Assembly: GCF_964199755.1 (NCBI RefSeq)
Contig: NC_133899.1
Coordinates: forward strand, 25,275,446 to 25,339,445
Length of the DNA stretch: 64,000 nucleotides
DNA from: Larus michahellis
Lineage: Eukaryota > Chordata > Aves > Charadriiformes > Laridae
Direction: 5' to 3'
Within the stretch, counting starts at the first letter, position 1; every line of letters starts with the position of its first letter. The translations under genes were made by a program, and so were the position numbers. The notes under the pieces are model-generated. The model saw nothing but the letters and a program-made list of their open reading frames with translations, made no database searches and had not been told where the DNA came from. Positions 54,401-64,000 of this stretch are shown piece by piece.

Positions 54401-57400
54401 GCCTGACCATGGCCCCACACCCGGCCCGCAGCCAAGCTGAGTGTGTTAGCTGTTGGCTCTGCTACAGAAACATCATCCCGCTCTTTTTTTTTTTTTTTTT
54501 TTTCCCCAAGAGCTCCAAGCTGACAAAGCAGCTGGCCTGGAAAGATGCTCCGGGAGCTCGCACCGCTGTGCTGGATCACCCGGCCCTGCCAGCAGGGAAG
54601 AGCTGTTGGTCCTCCCCCTCCTCCGCCCGGGCTGGCATTTTCCAACCACATTTTGGTGGGAGGGAGCTTCCACCAAAGCCGATGGATGTTTTGGACCCGC
54701 TGGGGGATGCCAAGCCCCCAGCCTGGTGCTGCTCCCGGAATACGGAGCAGGAGCCCACAAACGAAGGCGCCACGTGCCACCCCCCTTCCAGCACGGGCAG
54801 GGTCTTTGCCAGGACAAGCGATGCCAGCACAGCTGTAGTCTGGATTTCCTTGTGTCTTTGGGCGGCAGCTTCACGTCTAGCATTAATTGCTTTCTTAATT
54901 ACTATCGTCACCCTCCCGCCGTGTCTCACAGGGAGCACTGAATCACACGCTTGTTTGCGAGGCTGGATCACCCGGGTTTTTGGGGTTTTTTTCCAACCCC
55001 GTTTATTTATTAGCCGGCATTACCTTCCAAGCCAACCGGATTTAATATTTTTGTTCCAGTTGGCAAAGAATTTATTAACCGTGGAGAGGGAGAAATCACT
55101 GCCGCACACCCGCGGGGACGGCGAGGTGGGGCCAGAGCAGCCCGTCGGAGCCACGTCCCGACCCCAAAGGGAACTGGGGAAGCAGCAACTCGGGCATCAC
55201 TTTTTCCTCCCTGCTGCTCGCCAAAGCCTCGCTGTTGGCACTTAACCGGCTCCAGACACACGCTGTATGTGCACATACATTCCTCGGCCATGCGATCAGA
55301 CCGGAAAAGATTGCGTTCAGCCGAGGAACCGCGGTGGGAAGGAGGACAGGGAAAAGCTGTGCATTCTCCGACGCGAGAGCGCTGCAGCGTCCAGAAAAGC
55401 TGCAGGCAGCACTTCTTTTTTTTTCTTTTTTTTTAGGAGACGCAGTGCTAAAAGAGGAACCTCTGAGGGACGCAGGGTTGGAAAGACCTCGATGGGTGGA
55501 TGGGGTGGGGGAAGCTCTTTTATTTTGGCAAAACCCGCCTCCCTCTCGCAAATCTCAGCAGAAGGACTTTGTGCTCCACGTGGAGCTCCTCGCTTTTCGC
55601 CTTTGCCTCACAGCCCCTCCCAGGATCCCGCTCTGAGACCACTATCAAGATGCCACTGAGCCAGTTTCTCCCATGAATCCAGATTTTATTACTCACTTCT
55701 CCTGTCCAGTGCAGCTTCGGTGCCACCCAGGGTGGCTGAGAGCATCTCACCCCACCAGCGTTTGCTCCCTCCTGGGGCCAGGTTAGCTGGGCAATGCCCA
55801 AACCTCATCCCGGGTCTGAACCTGAACCGTAACCGGCTCCAAGCACCGTCCCCGCACTCATACCCCACCACGTGCTGGGGCAGAGGGGTGTTTCAGAGGG
55901 TGGCATGGATGCAACCCAAAGAGAAGCCCCATGGGGAGAGTTTTGCTCTGCTCCCTCAAGCGTCCTGCTCCAGCTTCCACTCTCTGGTCCCACCAAGCAG
56001 CCTCCCCCCAACCCAGGTCAGCATGGCCACCCTGTGACCCCAGCACAGCCCCGGACTGCAGCCGACACAGCTTTTGGCAGCACCAGGGTGGCCGAGCAAC
56101 AGCGTCGCTGCTCCAAGCACTGGGTGTTTCGGCATGAATGCGGCAAGCTCCACGCTTCGCTCTGAGCATCATCGAAGCAGGACCAGCCGCAGGGTGCCGG
56201 GGGGACCAGGAGTGGCAGCAGGAGCGGGGCTGAGCCCCCCAGCCTCCCCCCATCCGGCACCCGGCTTTCCTGCTACAACAGCTTCACCTCGCAGCGGTGC
56301 CGCGCCGGGGCTGGGAGTGCATCACTCACTCAACCAGTGCTGCACCGGCATTTGCATAATTTCAATTATGTTTCCAAACGGGGAACAGGCTTTGACAACA
56401 ACAACTCTGCAGTACCTTGAAACATCAGAGAAGATGGAAAATCGTCATCTCGGACCTGACGGCCCTGCAAAATGCTTTCCGCTGGCATTAACTCAAAGGT
56501 CTCCATGCGGTATGGGAAAGGATGCAGCAATCCAGGTTTTGCTGTTGAAACCAATGGAAATAAATGCGTTTATTTAGAGCGAGCCTCCCCCCGGGCACTG
56601 CTCTGCCACTCTGCCTGGTACCTCTTACCCTCCCGCAGCCCCCATCCTCTCCCCCAACCCCTGTCTCCCCCAGGAGCATCCCAGCCATGACAGCTTCCGC
56701 CTTTCCCCGTTTTCCCCTACACCTGGAGGCAAAAGAAAAACCGGGGCTGATGGAGCCGGCTGCGCCTCCCTCCCTCCTCCCCGTATCTGCCATCGGTGCG
56801 TTGAGACATCGCTGCCTACGAGGAGGGCGCAACAGGATATTTATTCTTCGTTAGTCACCTCACCCCTCCCTATCTGTCATGTGCAAGTGCCCCGGCTTGA
56901 ACTGCAGGTTTGCGAGCGGGCTGGCTCATACCCACGCATCCACAGCACGGCTGTCCCAGAGCCTTCCCTGCTGCCACGCCGCATATTTTTGGCAACCTGG
57001 GGATGCTGGGGAGTCGGCAGGTGTTAAACACGTCCGCAGATCTGATGCCTTAAATAGCGCCTTCTCTTTTAAAGGCAGGCACGGGGAGGTGGGTCAGAGC
57101 TCAGGTCTAAGCCTGCTTGCCATAAGCCTCCTCTCCAGACTACGGGAACCGGCAGCGAAATATTCCAGGTCTCAGCATTAAGCAGCCTGCGGTTCATTAG
57201 CAGTCCAAGAGAGGAGGAAGCTGCGAGCTTCGGAGGAGAGACGTCAAATCATAAAACCCTCAAGTGATGGGAAGCTCCAGTTTTTCCAAAGGCCCGAAAG
57301 CAGCCCGGCCACTGAATAATGCATCAAGCTGCCGAGAAGTTGGCAAACACCGGGCGGAACAAGTTAATCCACAGATCCCACTCAGATGCCAGCACTCCTC

Positions 57401-60077
57401 CAGCATCAACGTGATTAACCAGTTTCACTACTCCGAGCGTTTCCGGGAGGACTGGGAGCCACAGGAGAGCCTGGAAGAGGGGAAGGAGAAGCTGTGCGGC
57501 CCCTTCTCCTCCACGGCATGGCCACGGCATAGCGGGGCTGGGGGGACACTGGCACAGTGAAGAGGTAACCATGAGCCAGAGCAAGCGTAGCATTGGAGCA
57601 AGGGGTTTCGGGCCATGGCCTGGAGGTGTTGGTTGAAGGAAACCCATGTGTAACTTCAAACAAGGTGAAAAGCTTCCCCTTTCACAAATCATTAATAAGG
57701 TTCACGACGGAAATGAAAGCCAGGAAGCTTTGGCGCTGTGTTTGAGAGTCCAACCTCATATTGAGGGGAAAATGCAGATGATCGTTTCTTCATTAGGTAT
57801 CCGGCAAACATGTGAGGCAGGAGCTGAGATCCTGAGATTGCAGCTGCAAGGCCGCAGGCAGCATTACTTAAGGGAGAACGTATCACTGCCCTGGTCTGAA
57901 ATATTCCCATCCCTCCCTAAAAGAGGGCCAGAAAGCTGCAGGTAACGTGGCCAGTAGCGGATGCGAGGCAGGAAGGTGCCTTTGCGCCTGCAGGAGACCG
58001 GCAGGAGCAGCCCAGGAGCATCTCCAGGGCCCAGGCAGCAGCATCCCAGTCCGGCCGACGCTGACCCTGGCTCACACAACGCCACATGCTCAAGATGCTT
58101 GGAGGCAAGGGCTGGAGGACTTGGAATTCATTAACTAGTCCAAGGTTGTAAGATGAGCCAGAGCGAGATCCAGGGACGGTTCATTGGCAGCGATTCAACG
58201 CCTTCCACAATGCAGCGCCGGACGCCAGCAACTTTCAATTTGGCCCTTGCTGGGCTTGGCTCGTCTTCCAGCGAGCAGGTGCTGGGGAAGTTGGTCCCGA
58301 ACCTTTGTAAGGGGCAGCAAGATGAAACCAAGCACATCCAGCAGCGTCTGCCCTGCTGCTGTCCCTCGCCCCCCCCAGCCCCCGTGAAATGCTTTTGTTT
58401 TCAGCGCTGATGTGAAAACCAGACCAGTGCAGTTCATCGCAGCCGAAACAACCCTTTAGATCGGAAAGACGAGTATCTATGCGATATACGGGATGTAACT
58501 TGAACATTTAAACACGATGCAATTCGAACACTTAAGCAGACAGGCTTTCTTTGGAGGGAAAGTGAGAGCCAAATCACTGCTTTGCTTGCAAATCTTCCTG
58601 CTCCGCGGCGCGAGACGGGCAGCGGGTTTGGTTACAGTTAAGGCAGCAGATTGAAAGCCGCAAGTACGTGATAGGAAAAAGCTTCCCAGAGAGCTGGGTC
58701 AGTTCCAGACTAATCCAGCCCCCGTGGGGAAAGGGCGTTCTGGCAGATGTTAAGCTAATGGGATAACTGCACGAGCGCACCTCCGTCCGCCGACGGGCGG
58801 CAGCTGAAAGTTAAGAGCCAGGGGGTCAGCGCCTGCTCCGCAGCAGCCCCCCCATTTTCGAAAGGAAAATGTAGAAAGCTCCTCAGGGCAAAAATAGCAA
58901 ATATTAACAGCATGAGGACTACGCAATCCCAGGTTCCCAGCGCACAAAGTGCAAAGTCTCCTTCTGAGAAAGTATGCCAAGCAAACGTGACTTCCAAGGT
59001 AGAAGCTGTCAGCACCAGGCGCCGGGACCGGTGTCAGTTCCACCCCGCAGCCTTGCCCCAGCGCAGCAAACCCAGATAACTCCTGCCCTTCATCGAATGA
59101 GTTTGTTCTTCGAATACCAGCTTCAGATGAAGGCCAGAGGTATTTCGGGGCTGGTGTCAGCCCTGGATGCTTTCCTCCACTCGTCCATGTCCCCAGCAGC
59201 AACGATCCGGGCAGGTTGGGGCCTCCTGCCCCTTTCCCCATGATGTACCTTCCTCTGAAGGACCCTCGCAGGCTTGGGGACAAGCATCGCTGCAGCTCAG
59301 GTGCACGAAGAGCAATAGATTCTTCTCAAATGTTCCTCATTAAGCCTGGGGAAAATGCTTCCCTCACTACTGAGGTCTGTGAGCCCGCCCGCCCCCTCCG
59401 TCCTGCTCGCCCGCGACTGCAGAGGCTGTGGCTGTGCAGCGTGACCTGTCTCCAGGTCTTTCACTTCACCCCCACCCAAAAAAACGTGAAACAAGAGCGC
59501 ACTCCCATAAAACAGCCAAATGGCAGCGTTACCCCCATTATATTTCAAACAAGGAATCCATTCTAGGCGCAGGCATGGGAACAAGTTCAGGAGTGCAGCT
59601 TGTTATCTACACCTTGCCTTCCTCCTCTTTGTGACCACCGCCTGAGTTTTCCCCAGGTCTGAAGGGCACCAGGGGCACCTACGCGGAGCCAGGAGCCGCT
59701 GGTGGTTCCCCTCGGGGCTGCGCTCATCTCAATACTCCTATGGAAAAAAAAAAACCCCACGTTTCAAACGTTATCAATTTTCAAGCGTTATCAATGTCCA
59801 CCTCTCACAAAACAGACACCCGTTAAATCCTGCTTAAGTATTTTTTTTCTAACTAATGCCGTCCTAAAAGATACAGCTAAAGAAACCAGTAACGCTAACA
59901 GATGCAGCTAGAGAAACCAGCACCAGCGGAGTGAAGTGCATCCTCTGGAAGGCAAAACATTTCTCTTGAGGCGAAGCAAGGGCCTGAGCCTGTTAAACTG
60001 CTGTGAGAACTCTGCAGATGACTCATATCTTTAGGTTTTTTTTTCTTTTTTCCCCTCCTCTCTTTTTTTTTTTTAAG
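51495..60077. other. GC-rich intergenic block, second part
   Basis: About 8.6 kb with no recognisable gene. Simple repeats include a TA run (about 53921-53937), a CCAAC-rich stretch (about 53288-53312) and T20 (54484-54503). An octamer ATTTGCAT followed by CAATTATG lies at 56350-56370. The long ORFs here overlap on opposite strands and are judged spurious. Confidence 0.6.
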
Positions 60078-60452
60078 GAGGCCAGAGATACCTGTTCTGA
60101 AGCAAGAGACGAGCGACTTCCTGGACGATACGCCACATACCCAGTTTGCCGCCTATAAAAAGCCACCTTTTGCAGAAGCTCCGGGCACTTTGCGGGGACG
60201 CGGCCCTTGCTGCCAGCACCACGGGGCTGTGACTCACCCACGTCACCCCTTCGGAACTGACGGCGGGACTAAAATTACCCTGCTCTTGCCTGTGCTCCAC
60301 ATTTTGAAAGTGAGAGGACTTGCGGTGCTCAAGTCATCCACCTCGGCCTGAAGTCCCCCAAGCGCCTGCTCGGGCATCATCCTGAAACTTACAGGCTCCA
60401 GCAGCGTCGGTGCCAGAGTCGTGCCAAGGACGCCAGAAGGAGGACCAAGTTT
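60078..60452 (+). other. Candidate non-coding exon
   Basis: Preceded by about 50 nt of T/C-rich sequence ending TTTTTTAAG and followed by the strong donor GTAAGT, so both splice-site classes are present in the right order 375 nt apart. No frame stays open across it. A TATAAAAAG at 60154-60162 could alternatively mark a promoter, making only about 60185-60452 a first exon. No homology recognised. Confidence 0.25.
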
Positions 60453-61800
60453 GTAAGTGGAGATGCCACTAACTCATCCTGGAAAGCTGATGGTCCACCC
60501 CAAGATGAGGGGAAAGCTTTTCCCCCCCGCTAGAAAGCACCAAAGCGATTTCAGATTACGCATACGGAGCCCTTCAGGCTGGACAGATATTAGAAACAAA
60601 TATTAGAAACAAATCCAAGATAAAAAGCACAACCATGCGGTAGCGGGAAGCCTGAGTCACAGTGCCCACACCATGGCTGCTTCCACGCTCCAGAGCGAGT
60701 TCTGCACTCCCGGAGGTCACTTCTCCCATTCCCGGTTCCCAGTGACAAGGGAAATAACACCCAGGTCCGCCAGTGAAGCGACCGGCCATCGCAAATCTCG
60801 CGGGCAGCTGTTTTGACGATGCAACTAATTTTTTTAAACTGAGGCAGGTTCCTTTGGGAGGACTATCGTATGGGCAGGGTTAATTTCCAATTAGGGATGG
60901 CAGGCCCATTTTTTCCGAGCCCTGTCCATGAGGACCGCAGCCCTGTGACTGGGAAAAGCGCCCTGCCGAAGCGTGAGTCACGGCGCGGCTTGGGAAGGGT
61001 GCTCTTGGGAGTCACGCTAACTGCTGCTGTAACAAAAGTCCGATTTGTAACGATAAGCGCTGACATTCTGAAAAATGACTAACTACTACAATGAAAGAGA
61101 CATGAGTTTACTCTTCTGGAGCCTTGTCTCCAAACTCCGAGGAGCTTAATTAAGTCAGGGTAAGTTCATTTACACAGCCACACCCTGAACTGACATTCAG
61201 GTAAGACAGAGCCCGGCCTCAACACCCTGGAAGAAAAAGACTCTGGGAGGATTGCAGCTGTGGCGGGGCCCACCGCCCCCCGCACCCACTTATTCCCGCC
61301 TGCCTGAGTCATCTTTCCTGGCGATTCCCGGAAGCTTTGCCACAAGGAGACGGTTCCGAACAGTTGACGCCGGGCCTCACACCTGCAGCTGCTGGAAGCT
61401 GCCTCAAAACCTGCGCCGTCTCTCAGCGCAGCCCCTGCCCAATAGCCCGGCTCAGGCTGGGGTGCGTGGGGGGCTCCTGTGCCATGACTGCCCCTCTGCG
61501 GGCACCACAGCCTGCCCCAGCCCCCCCCACGCTGCACCTGCCCAAGTCCTTTCATCCGCTCGCTCGCATCCTACTCAGGCACCAAAGACATCCCAGCTTC
61601 ATGTCTGTCACTCCACAAGCACCCCCTAGCCACTCATCCACCTTTTCGGCCACAACTGCACCTTCTACACCGGCCAAATATCGTCCCTTTCCGACCAAGT
61701 CATCTCTTCCATGAAACACGGCACCACCCGGCCCAGCGACGGTCCCTCTGTGGCCTCTCACAGACCTGGTCACCTTCCCAAGTTACAGGGAACCGGCACC
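60453..61800. other. Intergenic, GC-moderate
   Basis: No recognised gene or repeat family beyond the short duplication at 60.6 kb. G+C falls steeply at its right end. Confidence 0.6.
60586..60612. repeat. 13-bp tandem duplication
   Basis: Two adjacent copies of TATTAGAAACAAA. Confidence 0.85.
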
Positions 61801-62068
61801 AAGGCAGTATAAATTTGACACTAAAGTTCGCTAAAGATTGTTAACTGCAAGCGGGAGTATTAAAGACGTATCATCCTTTCCACTTATAAAAATAGTCGCT
61901 AATCTAAGTCTCAAAGGAATTACAGACAGGCTTTCAAAACTGTGAAATGCAGAACAGAGACCTCTTTAAGTCGGCAGAACGCTCTACTCCAGCACCATAT
62001 TGCCCCTTTCTGTTTCTCTCATAATTAAATATAAGTAACATACCAGGAGAGCTCCGCTGTATAATTGC

Positions 62069-62074
62069 TTTATT
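62069..62074 (-). terminator. Possible minus-strand poly(A) signal
   Basis: TTTATT on the + strand is AATAAA on the minus strand, near the AT-rich edge of the presumed 3'UTR. Such hexamers are common by chance in AT-rich DNA, and another TTTATT lies near 62.41 kb. Confidence 0.3.
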
Positions 62075-62453
62075 TTCTGCTTATTAGTTCTTTACCAACA
62101 CTACAGCCATATTGAGAACACAAAATTCCTGTTTACTTTAGTCAGGGAGATCACAGTCTACAAACTCATTCACTTATCAGACACGATTAACGCCATTCAA
62201 AACTTACTCCATAAATTCACATGAACACAAATTGATGCACTTAAACTCCAGATTAGTTTTTAAATCATAGGATTTCTTACAGATTGCCACTTTGTCCTAC
62301 AGGCTATGTTTACTGCCTGATAGCCACTAGTTCGTGGTGAGGTTCAGCTACAACCTATAAAGGACATGTTGAAAGTGAAACCTTTGTATTTTGTTCAGTA
62401 GCAATGGCCATTTATTTTTGAAGTCTCTGCCACATGTTTCGGTAACTTTTTCT

Positions 62454-62474
62454 CCCCCCCCCTCCCCCGCCCCC
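62454..62474 (-). repeat. C-rich tract, G-quadruplex motif on the minus strand
   Basis: C9-T-C5-G-C5 on the + strand. On the minus strand this gives at least four G runs separated by single bases, fitting the canonical G-quadruplex pattern. Confidence 0.85.
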
Positions 62475-63264
62475 AAAAGACATTAAAAAAAATTCAGAAG
62501 CATAATCAGTTTCCTTTCACCTACAAAAACAGAATAACAAAGTTACTAAGGAAATACAAAATTGTGAATTCAACTTAATGCAAAGTCTAGCAAAGAAGTC
62601 TGCCCCAGCACTTGAAGAGAAAACATAGTAAATCAACTTAGACAAAAAATGAAGTTATTGAAGTTTTCATGTTGACTGAGAATAGATTTAAGAAAGTTCA
62701 AGAACCATTAATAGAGCTTCAAGTTTTCCAGTTTAGGCATTTACTTTGTGCTTGGCTATTTTATTTATGCTCCAGAAGAAAACAGTAACCATATTCTTGT
62801 ATTTTTAGTCTTTATACCACCACACTATTTGTTAAGTTACATCAACAGAGGAAAAAAAAAAAAAAAAGCTAGAAAATAGAGCAGTGATATTCCAATGGCA
62901 AAAAGCCTTGAGTGGAAAAGAAAACTCACCTCCTCTTCTTTAGAGCTGAGATTTAAGAGTTATCCTACATTTTGCAGACTCTCTTTAACTTAGGAAGGCG
63001 TACAGTCAATCAATGCTCTATCTTCTGGCATCAAGATCCCATTCAGTCCCATTTGCAACCCACAGCGAGATCAAGTCTTTTGGAACCATATTCTAAAGGA
63101 ACTTTTAAGTTGTCCAAAGCATTCAATTTCAGAAGTGAATTCGGTATTTTTATCTTCCCATACATCTTTGGTAAGAGCTCCATATACAATGTACTTAGCA
63201 TGCAGAGTCAACACTGCAGAAATGTAGTGTAATGCCCCCAATTTTATGTAAAAGTCATATCCTT

Positions 63265-63297
63265 AAAAAAAAAAAAAAGAAAAAAGAAAAAAAAAAA
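63265..63297. repeat. Interrupted A run
   Basis: A14-G-A5-G-A-rich stretch; a T-rich run on the minus strand. Confidence 0.9.
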
Positions 63298-63571
63298 CAT
63301 TTTCTTCTGGTTTTGTAGCATACATTCCTAGAATTCCCCAATTGAGTTTAACTCCTTGAGGAAATCTGAAGTTAATCCTTAAGGCTGAATAAGAACCAGC
63401 TGCTTTAACGTTTTTTTGCACCCAGCATTAATACTTGATTGAGTTTTTATACTAATACTTGTTCTGGGTGGGGTTTTTTATTTTGCCAGTCACATCTGCA
63501 AGCTGTGATATGGCAAATGAGCTGCTTGCCCTTTAAGAACTAATTATGGAAGTTTACATTCATAGTCGTAT

Positions 63572-63585
63572 TCTCTCTCTCTCTC
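63572..63585. repeat. (TC)7 microsatellite
   Basis: Seven TC dinucleotides. Confidence 0.85.
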
Positions 63586-64000
63586 CTCCCCGCTCTCATT
63601 AGTAGTTACTCAATGGGCTTCAGACATCCAACATAGTTCCCTTCCTACAGGACTACAGCAACAACCAGCTACCGAGACGGATGGCGAGGACTGCAACTAC
63701 TTGCTTGAGTTCAGTCAGTCTTGGAAAACTAAAGCAACGAGTGATTTCCTCAAAATGGCTATTATTCAGATGTCAGAATTACCGAGCTCAACTACAGGTT
63801 AGCACGGAACTTGCCACTTCAGAAGTCTACAAAATGGAAAAAAATAATTTTTTTTCTTTCTCCACTACACGCATGTTGGAAAGAATCAGAAATCCTTTTA
63901 AGATTTAGATGTCTGCAACTGCCTTGAGATGAAAGCAATTTGTCTCGATTGCAAGACAGGCAAGTCGGTGCTAGATTTTTGAGAAACCTCTGTGATTGAA

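Larger units (their letters stand above)
61800..64000 (-). other. AT-rich segment resembling a long 3'UTR on the minus strand (possibly ARF6)
   Basis: Base composition switches abruptly to AT-rich at about 61.8 kb and stays so to the window end, with many T/A homopolymers and no coding exon. AATAAA reads on the minus strand at 62074-62069. In human, as I recall, ARF6 lies beyond VCPKMT in the orientation that would be minus here, and it has a long 3'UTR with a single coding exon. The assignment is inference from synteny; the ARF6 coding sequence is not in the window. Confidence 0.35.

Noticed and set aside
53884-55245. Overlapping long ORFs of 298 (−) and 291 (+) codons
   Set aside because: Opposite-strand ORFs over the same GC-rich bases with low-complexity content and homopolymer-encoded Lys/Phe runs; no family recognised.

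Overview
This is a vertebrate genomic window, almost certainly from a neognath bird. Six CR1 LINE copies or fragments are clear, and several end in the diagnostic short 3' repeats related to ATTCTATGA. Introns are short to moderate. A GC-poor gene body (about 0-35 kb) contrasts sharply with a GC-rich intergenic block (about 40-61.8 kb). All coding exons here were found by splice-site and reading-phase analysis plus recognition of the encoded proteins. No bacterial or viral gene content was seen.

Region 1 (1-31,965, + strand) holds the 3' three quarters of SOS2, the Ras guanine-nucleotide exchange factor Son of Sevenless 2. Seventeen coding exons, numbered 7-23 by the family's 23-exon layout, splice in a single open frame of 1,045 codons. 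They cover the end of the DH domain, then PH, REM, CDC25 and the proline-rich Grb2-binding tail. The paralogue is SOS2 rather than SOS1, judged by the C-terminal LLENAETPQ and the ALQERK start of exon 17. A 3'UTR of about 1.3 kb follows and ends at an AATAAA. Two CR1 copies in opposite orientation (introns 6 and 10) bracket exons 7-10.

Region 2 (31,966-35,400) is a gene-free spacer with one decayed CR1 tail. Region 3 (35,430-39,870, + strand) is VCPKMT (METTL21D), the lysine methyltransferase of VCP/p97. It starts in a CpG-rich promoter carrying GGGGCT-type hexamer repeats and has six coding exons. The last one contributes only four codons and a stop. SOS2 next to VCPKMT matches my recollection of human 14q21.

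Region 4 (39,870-61,800) is GC-rich and apparently non-coding. It has a 3' CR1 fragment just behind VCPKMT, a near-identical inverted pair of CR1 copies about 2.2 kb apart, simple repeats and many spurious two-strand ORFs. A possible non-coding exon (60,078-60,452) has a long polypyrimidine tract, a splice acceptor and a GTAAGT donor. Region 5 (61,800-64,000) turns abruptly AT-rich and resembles a long 3'UTR read on the minus strand. From remembered synteny it may belong to ARF6, whose coding exon would lie beyond the window. This is inference only.

I found no wholly new biological system. The best leads are regulatory or RNA-level: a frame-preserving 42-nt SOS2 microexon, a possible circular RNA of exons 7-10, a weak VCPKMT donor competing with an upstream decoy, alternative VCPKMT C-termini, an A10 run inside the SOS2 catalytic domain, and the inverted CR1 pair.
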